This document shows, piece after piece, positions 51,556 through 60,946 of a DNA stretch of 64,000 bases. How positions within the stretch are numbered: position 1 is the first letter of the stretch; each line of letters opens with the position of its first letter. Location: positions 186,001 through 250,000 of the forward strand of contig NZ_FXTC01000002.1 of the NCBI RefSeq assembly GCF_900182655.1. The letters run 5' to 3'. Under the pieces are notes generated by a model that was given only the letters and a program-made list of their open reading frames with translations, was not told the origin of the DNA and searched no databases. The DNA is from Chryseobacterium rhizoplanae (lineage in GTDB: Bacteria; Bacteroidota; Bacteroidia; Flavobacteriales; Weeksellaceae). The translations under genes were made by a program, and so were the position numbers.

Positions 51556-53703
51556 ATGAAAAAAATACTACTTCTTTTTATTTTATTGATAACACAGATA
51601 GTCTACTCACAGTCAGATTGTATCACAGCAATTCCTATCTGTGGTAACTCAGACATTTCTTACACGCCTTCAGGACCTGGGAATATTATAGAAATTCTTA
51701 ACGCAAACGGAGGATGTCTCAGCACCAATGAAAGATATACCGTTTGGTACACTTTCACTGTATCTACACCAGGTACCCTTGCATTTAAAATAAAACCTAA
51801 TGATCAGGGTGATGATTACGATTTTGCAGTCTATGGACCTACAGCAAACGGCTGTGCTTCTTTACAGAATGCAGATCACGTCTTCATACAGCCTATAAGA
51901 TGTAACTATAGCGGTACTCCGGGAGACACAGGTCTGGATCTTGCTCTTGCTCCTCCTGCAGTATTTCCTACCAATCCTCCCGGCACTACAGCCAGCATGA
52001 ACAATGGTAAATGGAGCCCATATATGGATGTATTAGTAGGGCAAACTTATTATTTGGTTATTGATAACTTCAGTAGATCCATTAATGGTTTTTCCATGGA
52101 ATGGTCAGGTACTGCAAGTTTAAGCTCTGCATTTAACGATCCTGTTCTTTCTCCTAATCCATTTATCCCACCGGGAATTCCTGGAGCTACTCCTAATGAT
52201 CCAACCCAGGTAATGGTTTGTTCTTTACCTTCACAATTCGATTTTACAACCCTGTCAGCAGCTATCATTAATGGTAACAGCACTAACTTCAAGGTTACAT
52301 ATCATAAAACAACCAATGATGCCCTTACAGGAGAAAACCCTCTTACAATAGCAACTGTAGACGGAACAACAACCTATTATTACAGAATTGTATATAAAGA
52401 TCCGAATAACCCAACCAACCCTATCAACGGATGTTTCATAACAGGGAAATTTAAGTTTGTGAATGTAGGCATCTCAGCCAATACCGCTACTTTATATTCT
52501 TGTAATAACAATGGAGCCGGTACAGCTAAATATAATTTGACAACAGCTAATATATTCGGCGGAAGCGGAGCAACTATTAAGTATTACACTACCGTTGACG
52601 ATATGAATGCAGAAGTTAACGAGATTACTGACCCTACCAACTATATTTCTCCGGAAGCTACTATATATGCAAAAGTAATTTCTACTTTCGGATGTAAAGC
52701 AACTACTACCATCAGACTATTGTTTTACCCAACTGTAGTATTAAAAGATGCTGTACTTCAAAACTGTTATATTGATAACGACGTTACCCGCTCAACTTTT
52801 GATCTTTCTAAAGCTGATATCGGAGTACCTGTGCCAACACCTACAGGAACGATCATTAAGTATTATACATCGGTAGCTGATGCCAAAGCCCAAATCAACC
52901 CTATTACATTGCCATTTAACTATCTTTCAGAAAGCAAAACCGTATATGTAAGAGTAGACAATGATAAACAATGTTATTCAATCGCTAAAATAGAACTGGT
53001 AGTATTACCTCCGGTAAAATCAGCAGTGTTAAAAGATAAAACAATATGTGCGGAAGCCAAAACCACATTGGATGCAGGACCTGGATTCGACAGCTATGAG
53101 TGGAGCACAGGAGAAACTACACAATCTATCAATAACGTAGGCGTAGGGGTTTATTATGTAAAACTTCAGACCGGAAAATGTTTCACGCTTCAGGAAGTAC
53201 GTGTACACCCAAGCCTTCAGCCGGTGGTTTCTGGGATAGAGATCTCAAACAACAACATTACGGTTACCGCTACGGGTGGAGTTCCTCCATATAAATTTTC
53301 TGTAGACGGCATCAACTGGCAGGATTCTAATACATTCACAGGACTTCCAAGAGGTGAGAATACAGTGTATGTAAAAGACACTTATAATTGTACTCCTGTT
53401 CAGGTGACAGTTACTGTTCCTAACCTTATTAACGCTATCACTCCAAACGGAGACAACGTAAACGATGTTATCGACTACTCTGCACTGGCATACAAGAAAA
53501 ACCTTGTCTTCATTGTGTATGACAGATATGGAAACAAACTTCATGAAGCCAACAAAATGAGAAATTTCACTTGGGACGGAACTGCTTTCGGTAAGAAAAT
53601 CCTGACAGGAACTTACTGGTACACGATCTCATGGAACGAAAACAATAAAGACAATACAGAAACCAAATATTCAGGATGGGTATTGGTAAAAAATAAAGAA
53701 TAA
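51556..53703 (+). CDS. T9SS type-B secreted adhesin-like protein, copy A2
   Basis: 715 residues. Signal KKILLLFILLITQIVYSQ; N-terminal domain type A (SDCITAIPICGNSDIS, VWYTFTVSTPGTLAFKI, DYDFAVYGP), followed by the two 85-residue repeats (CNNNGAGTAKYNLTTANI; NCYIDNDVTRSTFDL). The last 70 residues are C-terminal type 2: NLVFIVYDRYGNKLHEANK, MRNFTWDGTAF, TETKYSGWVLVKNKE. That end matches copy B2 (56150) much better than its neighbour A1, although its N-terminus matches A1. Secreted to the surface by T9SS and probably adhesive. Confidence 0.88.
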   Translation: MKKILLLFILLITQIVYSQSDCITAIPICGNSDISYTPSGPGNIIEILNANGGCLSTNERYTVWYTFTVSTPGTLAFKIKPNDQGDDYDFAVYGPTANGCASLQNADHVFIQPIRCNYSGTPGDTGLDLALAPPAVFPTNPPGTTASMNNGKWSPYMDVLVGQTYYLVIDNFSRSINGFSMEWSGTASLSSAFNDPVLSPNPFIPPGIPGATPNDPTQVMVCSLPSQFDFTTLSAAIINGNSTNFKVTYHKTTNDALTGENPLTIATVDGTTTYYYRIVYKDPNNPTNPINGCFITGKFKFVNVGISANTATLYSCNNNGAGTAKYNLTTANIFGGSGATIKYYTTVDDMNAEVNEITDPTNYISPEATIYAKVISTFGCKATTTIRLLFYPTVVLKDAVLQNCYIDNDVTRSTFDLSKADIGVPVPTPTGTIIKYYTSVADAKAQINPITLPFNYLSESKTVYVRVDNDKQCYSIAKIELVVLPPVKSAVLKDKTICAEAKTTLDAGPGFDSYEWSTGETTQSINNVGVGVYYVKLQTGKCFTLQEVRVHPSLQPVVSGIEISNNNITVTATGGVPPYKFSVDGINWQDSNTFTGLPRGENTVYVKDTYNCTPVQVTVTVPNLINAITPNGDNVNDVIDYSALAYKKNLVFIVYDRYGNKLHEANKMRNFTWDGTAFGKKILTGTYWYTISWNENNKDNTETKYSGWVLVKNKE

Positions 53704-53723
53704 GTTATACTCAATCTTTAAAA

Positions 53724-53754
53724 AAAATCACCTCAGACCGAGGTGATTTTTTTT
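53724..53754 (+). terminator. Terminator after copy A2
   Basis: AAAATCACCTC (53724-53734), a 5-nt loop, GAGGTGATTTT (53740-53750), then TTTT: a perfect 11-bp stem. Confidence 0.9.
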
Positions 53755-53845
53755 ATCAACAAGATCAATCTCCTGTTGACAGCATTTTCCGAAAGACTGC
53801 CAATAAATTGTTGAATACTATTTTCTTATTATTTTTTAAATAAAC

Positions 53846-53853
53846 TATCTTTG
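53846..53853 (+). promoter_or_regulatory. -7 promoter element only 4 nt before the dnaB start
   Basis: TATCTTTG, exact TAnnTTTG, then CACC and ATG 53858. A near-leaderless mRNA is predicted for this essential gene. I see no -33 TTG at normal spacing. Confidence 0.55.
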
Positions 53854-53857
53854 CACC

Positions 53858-55444
53858 ATGGCGCAGAAAGAAACATTATCATCCCTGACACACGGAAACT
53901 TTGCAAAAGAATTGTCTATTGCGGATGGGAAAATGCCTCCCAATGCAGTGGATTTTGAAAGACTTGTTATCGGAACTTTTTTGATAGACAAAAAAGGTCT
54001 TGACCATTCCATTGACCTTCTTACTTCAGAAGTATTTTATGATCCGAGACATCAGGTCATCTTTTCTACCATTTTAAAGCTTTACGAAGGCAACCATCCG
54101 GTAGATTTAATGACCATTATTCAGGAGTTAAAAAAAGAAGACAAGCTAAGCCAGGCCGGTGGTGACCACTATATCATTGACCTGACGATGGGAGTAAGTT
54201 CATCTGCCCATATTGAATACCATGTACGTGTTATTCTTGAAAAATATATTTTAAGAAGCCTTATCAATGTTTCTGCTAATGTTATCGACTCTTCTTATAA
54301 GGAATCAACAGACGTTTTCGAACTTCTGGATAAAGCAGAACAGTCTTTCTTTGAAATCACCAACGGAACCATTAAAAAGGGATTCGATACTGCCAATTCA
54401 TTGGTAAAGCAGGCTATTGATACGATTAAGTCTTTAAAAGATAAACAAGGACTTTCAGGGGTTCCTTCAGGATTCAGAGATGTGGATAAGGAAACCGGTG
54501 GATGGCAGAATTCAGACCTTATCATTATTGCAGCCCGTCCGGCGATGGGAAAAACGGCATTTCTTCTTTCGATGGCAAGAAATATTGCGGTGGGACACAA
54601 AATTCCTATGGCTCTTTTCTCTCTCGAGATGGCATCAGTACAGCTTATCACCAGGATGATTGCTTCTGAAACAAGAATCTCTTCTGAAAAACTAAGAAAA
54701 GGAACGCTGGATGATGAAGAATGGCAGAGACTATTCTCCAATGTATCTGAACTGGAAAACGCTCCTTTATATATTGATGAAACCCCTTCCCTTTCGATAT
54801 TCGATTTCCGTGCAAAATGCCGAAGACTTGTTATGCAGCATGGGGTAAGACTTATCATGGTCGACTACCTTCAGCTGATGACAGCAGGAAGCAGCAATGG
54901 AAAAGGAGTTGGAAACCGTGAACAGGAGATCTCCATGATTTCACGTTCATTAAAGGCAATTGCAAAAGAACTTAACGTTCCGGTGATTGCTCTTTCCCAG
55001 CTTTCGAGAAGTGTGGAAGCCCGTCCGGGAAAAAGGCCTCAGCTTTCAGATTTGAGGGAGTCCGGGGCGATTGAGCAGGATGCGGATATTGTATCTTTCA
55101 TCTTCAGACCAGAATATTATAAAATTACCGTTTGGGATAATGATGAGGAAGGACAGGAAACTTCTACTGAAAACCAGGCCGAGCTGATTATTGCAAAGCA
55201 CAGGAATGGTGCTACGGCAGATGTCCGGCTTTCTTTCTTAAAGCATTTTGCAAAATTTGGTGATATTGAAGCGGCAATGGACGGAGCCGGAGGAGGATAT
55301 CCTTCCAACTTTGGAGAACCGAGCGGCTTTGACAAAATCAAAACTACCATTCAGCCAGGGGCAGCATTTGACCTTCCGGACAGCTCAAAACTTTCCGGCT
55401 CATCAATGAATGACTTTGATGATGATGACGATTTTCCGTTTTAA
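53858..55444 (+). CDS. dnaB: Replicative DNA helicase DnaB
   Basis: 528 residues. N-terminal domain (PPNAVDFERLVIGTFLID, HPVDLMTIIQELKKEDKL) for DnaG contact, linker helix, then the RecA-like ATPase: ARPAMGKTAFLLSMA (Walker A, near 225-239), FSLEMASVQLITRMIASE, VDYLQLM (Walker B) and SQLSRSVEARPGKRPQLSDL followed by RESGAIEQDAD. The acidic tail DFDDDDDFPF fits Bacteroidota DnaB. No intein. The hexamer unwinds DNA ahead of the replication fork. It lies between two pairs of adhesin genes and has its own promoter. Confidence 0.97.
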   Translation: MAQKETLSSLTHGNFAKELSIADGKMPPNAVDFERLVIGTFLIDKKGLDHSIDLLTSEVFYDPRHQVIFSTILKLYEGNHPVDLMTIIQELKKEDKLSQAGGDHYIIDLTMGVSSSAHIEYHVRVILEKYILRSLINVSANVIDSSYKESTDVFELLDKAEQSFFEITNGTIKKGFDTANSLVKQAIDTIKSLKDKQGLSGVPSGFRDVDKETGGWQNSDLIIIAARPAMGKTAFLLSMARNIAVGHKIPMALFSLEMASVQLITRMIASETRISSEKLRKGTLDDEEWQRLFSNVSELENAPLYIDETPSLSIFDFRAKCRRLVMQHGVRLIMVDYLQLMTAGSSNGKGVGNREQEISMISRSLKAIAKELNVPVIALSQLSRSVEARPGKRPQLSDLRESGAIEQDADIVSFIFRPEYYKITVWDNDEEGQETSTENQAELIIAKHRNGATADVRLSFLKHFAKFGDIEAAMDGAGGGYPSNFGEPSGFDKIKTTIQPGAAFDLPDSSKLSGSSMNDFDDDDDFPF

Positions 55445-55509
55445 ACTGAAGCTTAAACCAAATTCAGTTTAAATTCACAACCCATAATTCAATTTTTTAA
55501 AAAGCAGAT

Positions 55510-55986
55510 TTGAGAATCGAAATTTATACCGACGGGGCTTGCAGCGGAAATCCGGGAAAAGGCGGATATGGAATTCTCATGCGCGTTCCTGAAAAAAACT
55601 ATCAGAAAACATTTTCCAAAGGGTTTAGAAAAACTACCAATAACAGAATGGAGCTTCTGGCAGTGATCACTGCACTGGAAAAACTGAAATCTACAGAAAA
55701 CGAGATCCATGTATATACTGACAGCAAGTACGTATCTGATGCGATAAACCAAAACTGGATTGCCGGATGGATCAAGCGAGGCTGGAAGAATGTAAAGAAC
55801 CCCGACCTCTGGAAAAAATTCGTTGAGTTATACAACAAACACACCCCTACAATGCATTGGGTGAAAGGCCATGCAGGGCACTTTGAGAACGAGCTTTGCG
55901 ACAAACTGGCAGTTGCAGCAGCCAATTCTCCCGATCTCGAAATTGATACTTATTTTGAGGGTTTGGATAGCAATTCCTTATTTTAA
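55510..55986 (+). CDS. rnhA: Ribonuclease HI
   Basis: 158 residues. IEIYTDGACSGNPGKGGYG carries the first catalytic Asp, NNRMELLAVITALEKL the Glu, VYTDSKYV the second Asp, and HWVKGHAGHFENELCDKLA the flexible His and last Asp. Length is that of bacterial RNase HI. It removes RNA from RNA-DNA hybrids. The start is TTG 55510; there is no upstream ATG in frame and the first residues match the fold. The gap to dnaB is 65 nt with no terminator, so it may be co-transcribed with dnaB. Confidence 0.95.
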   Translation: MRIEIYTDGACSGNPGKGGYGILMRVPEKNYQKTFSKGFRKTTNNRMELLAVITALEKLKSTENEIHVYTDSKYVSDAINQNWIAGWIKRGWKNVKNPDLWKKFVELYNKHTPTMHWVKGHAGHFENELCDKLAVAAANSPDLEIDTYFEGLDSNSLF

Positions 55987-56118
55987 TTTAATTCATATAA
56001 ATACGTAAACCATACTACAATATTCACCATTACATCACAATAAGCAGCATTTTTTTAAAATATTATTAAAATTTTAGCAAAATTAACACTAAATACATAT
56101 TATTTAATCGGGATTTAA

Positions 56119-56126
56119 TATCTTTA
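56119..56126 (+). promoter_or_regulatory. Variant -7 element for copy B2
   Basis: TATCTTTA, one base off TAnnTTTG, 23 nt before ATG 56150. Confidence 0.4.
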
Positions 56127-56149
56127 CACATTAATCAAAGTCCCCTTAA

Positions 56150-58408
56150 ATGAATAAAAATCTATTATTGTATTTATCTGTTTTTTTACTCTGTATAGCC
56201 GGGAAGTCCTTTGCCCAGACTTATCAGCTTACCGGAAACCCAGTGACTACTACTGGATGGACGATGGTTTCCCCTACTCAGGTAAACACAGATTTTATTC
56301 AGCTCACCCCGGATACCAATAATCAATCCGGTTCTATCAGACTGAATGACCCTATTAATTTAAAATATTGTGATAAATGGAGAGTAGAATTTGATTTCAG
56401 AATGGATTCCAACCAAACCTCCAACGGAGATGGAATCGCGTTCTGGTATCTGGCCAATCCGCCTGTCGCCAGTGTATTAGGATCCGGATTGGGTGTCTCA
56501 CAAAATGCAGTTGGACTTATCGTAGGACTGGATACTTACAACAACACGACCACTGCTACGATGAGCAAGGTTCACGTTGCTTACGGACAGGTTCAAAATA
56601 CAACTGATACCAATAACGTTGAATTTTTCAATGTTGCAGGAAGCTCCTTTCACTCACCGGATTTGAACACCACACAACCTTTTCAGGGCACCACCTTTAA
56701 ACATGTTGAAGTAACCGCACAGGTAGATCCCGCAGCTCCTACAAGCTGGATCTTAAAAATAACAATAGATGGTAATGTAATTTGTAATCAGTCTTTTGCT
56801 CCTTCCGGAACAGCTGCTGCAATGACGGTAGGATATTTTGGATTCTCAGCTTCTACAGGAGGTGCAAGATCAAGACATTCTATTAAAAATGTAAAAATTT
56901 ATACTGATAAAGTTCCTATTTTACAAAACTCAGCGACTCAGTCTTTCTGTCCTAATCCTACTACCGGATATGGATCTGTAAACCTGACATCTTTCAACTC
57001 GCAATTTGTCAACAATCCTTCAAATTATACATTTAGTTATTATCCACTGGGAAGCTCTACTCCTATTGCTAATCCTGCCAACTATCAATTCAATGCAAAT
57101 ACAACGGTTACTGTTGTTATTAAAGATAATGCAGGACTGCTCTGTGACAACCCGGATGGTAAAATATTATTGGTTCTTGCTCCTTTTAAAGCTGAGGACA
57201 AAACGATTACGGTATGTAACAATAACAAAGCAGGAACAGCCACTTTCAACCTGAATACAGCAAATGTCACAGGTGTTCCCGGCGCTGTTAAAAAATATTA
57301 TAAAACGTTAGCTGACCTAAATGCAGACACGAATGAAATTCAAAATCCCGGCAGTTACTTCTCTGCTCCCGGAGAAGTATATGTAAAAGTAACGACCCCT
57401 CAGGGATGTACAGGTACAGCAAAAATCACCCTGGCATTTTACCCGGACACTCCTGTGCAGGAAGCTACAATTAGATCATGCTTTATTGAAACTAATATTA
57501 CCAGTGCTATTTTTAATCTGACCACTGCGAATGTTACTACATTAAACAGCGGTGTGACAAAAAAATACTACACCTCCATTGCTAATGCTTTAGACGGAAC
57601 CAATGAGATCATGAATCCTCTTCAGTACTTATCTACAAGTACTGCCGTGTATGCAAAAGTAACAGATGCCAACGGATGTTTCAATATTGCCAAGATCAAT
57701 CTTATTGTATTACCACCTGTAACATCTTCGGTGTTGAAAGACAAAACCATTTGTATAGGTGAAAAAACAGATCTGGATGCAGGTCCTGGATTTGATGGCT
57801 ATGAATGGAGCACTGGAGCAACTACCTCATCTGTTAAAGATCTGGGAGTAGGTGTTTATTGGGTGAGACTTAAAACAGGGAATTGTATCACGACACAGAT
57901 TGTAAAAATAAATGCATCTGCAAATCCTGTGATTTCCAGCATTGATATTGACAACAACACAATCACGGTAAATGTAGCCGGAGGAAAACCTCAGTATCAA
58001 TTCTCTCTGGATGGAGTCAACTGGCAGACCAGCAATATATTCACCGGACTTGCAAGAGGAGAAGTAAGAGTGTATGTAAAAGACTTCTACAACTGTACTC
58101 CTGTTGAAGTTCAGATCACTGTACCGAACCTGATCAATGCCATCACTCCAAACGGTGATAACGTAAACGACTTTATTGACTATTCAGCGCTTGCTTACAA
58201 GAAAAATCTGGTATTCATCGTGTATGACAGATATGGTAACAAATTATATGAGGCAGGAAAAATGAGAAACTTCACATGGGACGGAACGGCTTCCGGTAAA
58301 AAAGTTCTTACAGGAACTTACTGGTACACGATCTCATGGAATGAGAACAATAAAGACAATACAGAAACCAAATATTCAGGCTGGGTGTTGGTTAAAAACA
58401 GAGAATAA
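56150..58408 (+). CDS. T9SS type-B secreted lectin-like adhesin, copy B2
   Basis: 752 residues. Signal peptide to SFAQ, then N-terminal type B: an L-type (legume-like) lectin domain of about 240 residues, with CDKWRVEFDFRMDSNQTSNG, DGIAFWYLANPP (Asp-Gly metal/sugar loop), GLIVGLDTYNNTTTATMSKV and FGFSASTGG. Then a domain with NLTSFNSQFVNNPSNYTFSY, two 85-residue repeats, and C-terminal type 2 (NLVFIVYDRYGNKLYEAGK, TKYSGWVLVKNRE), nearly the same as copy A2. It probably binds surface glycans after T9SS export. Confidence 0.88.
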   Translation: MNKNLLLYLSVFLLCIAGKSFAQTYQLTGNPVTTTGWTMVSPTQVNTDFIQLTPDTNNQSGSIRLNDPINLKYCDKWRVEFDFRMDSNQTSNGDGIAFWYLANPPVASVLGSGLGVSQNAVGLIVGLDTYNNTTTATMSKVHVAYGQVQNTTDTNNVEFFNVAGSSFHSPDLNTTQPFQGTTFKHVEVTAQVDPAAPTSWILKITIDGNVICNQSFAPSGTAAAMTVGYFGFSASTGGARSRHSIKNVKIYTDKVPILQNSATQSFCPNPTTGYGSVNLTSFNSQFVNNPSNYTFSYYPLGSSTPIANPANYQFNANTTVTVVIKDNAGLLCDNPDGKILLVLAPFKAEDKTITVCNNNKAGTATFNLNTANVTGVPGAVKKYYKTLADLNADTNEIQNPGSYFSAPGEVYVKVTTPQGCTGTAKITLAFYPDTPVQEATIRSCFIETNITSAIFNLTTANVTTLNSGVTKKYYTSIANALDGTNEIMNPLQYLSTSTAVYAKVTDANGCFNIAKINLIVLPPVTSSVLKDKTICIGEKTDLDAGPGFDGYEWSTGATTSSVKDLGVGVYWVRLKTGNCITTQIVKINASANPVISSIDIDNNTITVNVAGGKPQYQFSLDGVNWQTSNIFTGLARGEVRVYVKDFYNCTPVEVQITVPNLINAITPNGDNVNDFIDYSALAYKKNLVFIVYDRYGNKLYEAGKMRNFTWDGTASGKKVLTGTYWYTISWNENNKDNTETKYSGWVLVKNRE

Positions 58409-58418
58409 ATTTAGTATC

Positions 58419-58446
58419 CGAAACTACCTCATATGGGGTAGTTTCG
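58419..58446 (+). terminator. Hairpin after copy B2
   Basis: CGAAACTACCTC (58419-58430), a 4-nt loop, GGGGTAGTTTCG (58435-58446), 12 bp with one wobble. The T run is weak, so termination may be inefficient. Confidence 0.6.
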
Positions 58447-58567
58447 ATATTAAAACAAGGATCCTCACCTCCCGAATTTGAAATTACATATTGCCTTTAT
58501 AATCAATTTAAACATGTAACAAATCAATTTTATATCAAAAAACAAATAACATCATAATCCATCCACT

Positions 58568-60826
58568 ATGAAAAAAGATATACTCATTTTTTTACTGACT
58601 ATCTTATTATGCTTGCCGGGAAGGTTATTTTCACAAACATACCAACTTACCGGAAACCCCGTAAATACAACGGGCTGGGATCTTGTATCTGATGCTATAG
58701 TAAGCGGAGACTTTGTAAGGCTTACCACAGATCAGACCAGCAGATACGGGGCTGTAAAATTATCCACTCCTATTACCCTGAGCTATTGCGATAAATGGAA
58801 GGTGGAATTCGATTTCAGAATTGACGGAAACGGAACTGCTCAGTTCGGAAAAGGAGATGGCTTTACTTTCTGGTATCTTGCCAATCCACCTACAGGATTT
58901 GTTTCAGGAGGAGGACTTGGTATTCCTGCGAATGCTTCCGGGCTAATGGTTGGTTTTGACATCTTCAACAACACTACTGAGGGACAGATGAGTAAAGTTC
59001 ACATTCTTTATGGCACCAATAATACAGCTGGTAATAATATCGAATTCAACACCACTCCGGGAAGTACATTCCATTCTCCTGACCTTATTGCCACTCAGCC
59101 GTTTGTAGGAGACACCTACAGACATGTTGAAGTAAACGGAGAAACAGACCTTACCAACCCGACAAACTGGATTATCAAAGTAAGAATCAACGGGGTACTT
59201 ATTGTAGATCAGTCTTTTGCTCCTTCCGGAGGTGCAGTGGGAATGTCACAGGGATATTTCGGTTTCTCTGCCGCAACCGGAGGTGCCAGCGCAAGACATT
59301 CTATTAAAGATGTTAAAGTATTCGTAGATAAAGTTCCTATTTTAAGTAATACGGTAACTCCTTTTGTATGTACAAATCCCGCTACCGGAAATGGTGTAGT
59401 GGACCTTACTTCTTTCAACTCTCAATTTGTAAATAATCCTGCAAACTACGTTTTCACTTATTATGTTTTGGGAAGCTCTACGCCTATTGCCAATCCTGCA
59501 AGTTTCCAATATTCAGGAAATACTACCATCAAGGTTGTTGTAAAAGATCCTACTTCTACGCTTTGTGATAATGGTGACGGAGTCATTCAGCTTAATCCTA
59601 CTCCATTTGCTGCAACAGATGCAAGCCTTACAGGTTGTAATAATAACAATGCAGGAACAGCCACATTTGACCTTAACACTGCCGCTGTAACGACTGTAGC
59701 TGGGGCTACCAAAGAATTCTTTCCTACTTTATATGACCTCAATAACGGAACCAATCAAATTACGAACCCTTCCGCCTATGCTTCAGCTGCAGCTACTTTA
59801 TATGTAAGAGTAACGACTCCTCAGGGTTGCGTAAGTACAGCTAAAGTTACACTTAACATCTACCCTGTTGTTGTTGTCAATGATGTTGAAATAAAATCCT
59901 GCTTTATAGAAACCAATCCATCAATGGCATCTTTTAATCTTACAGGAGCCGTCGTTTCTCAAGGTGGACTTACAAAAGAATATTACCCATCTTTAACTGA
60001 CGCCATCAGCGGAACGAATGCAATCTCTACGCCGGCGGCATACATCGCACCTAATGGAGTTGTTTACATTAAAGTATTCAGCGCAAACGGATGTTATTCA
60101 ATTGCCAAAGTTACTTTAACTGTCATTCCTCCAGTTTTCTCAAGAACATTACTTGATCAGACGATCTGTATAGAAAATACAACCACATTAGATGCAGGAG
60201 CTGGTTTCAAAAGCTATGAATGGAGCACGGGTGCTACCACTCAATCGATCAAGAATGTAGGGGTAGGGACTTATTGGGTGAAACTTAAAACCGGAGATTG
60301 TATTGCCACTCAAAAAGTAACAGTATATCCTTCCGATAATCCGGTTGTTACCACTGTTGATATTTCAGGAAGCACAGTGACAATATATGCCAATGGCGGA
60401 ACTCCTCCTTACCAATATTCTATGGATAATATCAACTGGCAGGATTCTAATATCTTTACCAATATTGCCAGAGGAGAAGCTAAAATATATGTAAGAGACG
60501 GTTATAATTGTGTTCCTGTGGAAGTTAATATTACGGTACCTAATCTGATCAACGTGATCACTCCTAATGATGATGGTATTAATGATTTTGTTGATTATTC
60601 TGCACTTGCCAATAAACAGAATCTGGAAATAGGCATCTTCGACAGATATGGCTATAAAATGTTCCAGGCTGATAAAACCAATGGCTACAAATGGGCAGGT
60701 ACCACTAATGGAAGTAAAAAAGTTCCTACAGGAAATTACTGGTATTCTATTTCATGGAATGAAAATAATAAAAACAGTACTCCGATAAAATTCTCAGGTT
60801 GGATTGTTGTAAAAAACAGAGAATAA
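58568..60826 (+). CDS. T9SS type-B secreted lectin-like adhesin, copy B1
   Basis: 752 residues. Signal KKDILIFLLTILLCLPGRLF, then the L-type lectin domain type B (YQLTGNPVNTTGWDLVSD, CDKWKVEFDFRIDGNGTAQF, DGFTFWYLANPP, GLMVGFDIFNNTTEGQMSKV), the NSQFVNNPANYVFTY segment and two 85-residue repeats. The last 220 residues are C-terminal type 1: GDCIATQKVTVYPSDNPVV, NLEIGIFDRYGYKMFQADK, TPIKFSGWIVVKNRE, the same type as copy A1 but not its neighbour B2. Exported and anchored by the type IX system. Confidence 0.88.
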   Translation: MKKDILIFLLTILLCLPGRLFSQTYQLTGNPVNTTGWDLVSDAIVSGDFVRLTTDQTSRYGAVKLSTPITLSYCDKWKVEFDFRIDGNGTAQFGKGDGFTFWYLANPPTGFVSGGGLGIPANASGLMVGFDIFNNTTEGQMSKVHILYGTNNTAGNNIEFNTTPGSTFHSPDLIATQPFVGDTYRHVEVNGETDLTNPTNWIIKVRINGVLIVDQSFAPSGGAVGMSQGYFGFSAATGGASARHSIKDVKVFVDKVPILSNTVTPFVCTNPATGNGVVDLTSFNSQFVNNPANYVFTYYVLGSSTPIANPASFQYSGNTTIKVVVKDPTSTLCDNGDGVIQLNPTPFAATDASLTGCNNNNAGTATFDLNTAAVTTVAGATKEFFPTLYDLNNGTNQITNPSAYASAAATLYVRVTTPQGCVSTAKVTLNIYPVVVVNDVEIKSCFIETNPSMASFNLTGAVVSQGGLTKEYYPSLTDAISGTNAISTPAAYIAPNGVVYIKVFSANGCYSIAKVTLTVIPPVFSRTLLDQTICIENTTTLDAGAGFKSYEWSTGATTQSIKNVGVGTYWVKLKTGDCIATQKVTVYPSDNPVVTTVDISGSTVTIYANGGTPPYQYSMDNINWQDSNIFTNIARGEAKIYVRDGYNCVPVEVNITVPNLINVITPNDDGINDFVDYSALANKQNLEIGIFDRYGYKMFQADKTNGYKWAGTTNGSKKVPTGNYWYSISWNENNKNSTPIKFSGWIVVKNRE

Positions 60827-60850
60827 TTACACTTTCCACCACATCAAAAG

Positions 60851-60879
60851 AATCACCCCGTCAGCCGGGGTGATTTTTG
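60851..60879 (+). terminator. Terminator after copy B1
   Basis: AATCACCCCG (60851-60860), a 5-nt loop, CGGGGTGATT (60866-60875), then TTTG. Confidence 0.85.
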
Positions 60880-60934
60880 TATTAACAAGGCAGAGATATT
60901 TCATTTTAAAGACTCTTTATTCATATTCAATTCT

Positions 60935-60942
60935 TAAATTTG
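60935..60942 (+). promoter_or_regulatory. -7 promoter element only 4 nt before the nitroreductase start
   Basis: TAAATTTG, exact TAnnTTTG, then TCCT and ATG 60947. Near-leaderless mRNA predicted. Confidence 0.55.
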
Positions 60943-60946
60943 TCCT

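Noticed and set aside
54295-54858. 187-codon open frame on the minus strand
   Set aside because: Antisense to the ATPase domain of dnaB; codon bias of the real gene leaves the opposite strand open.
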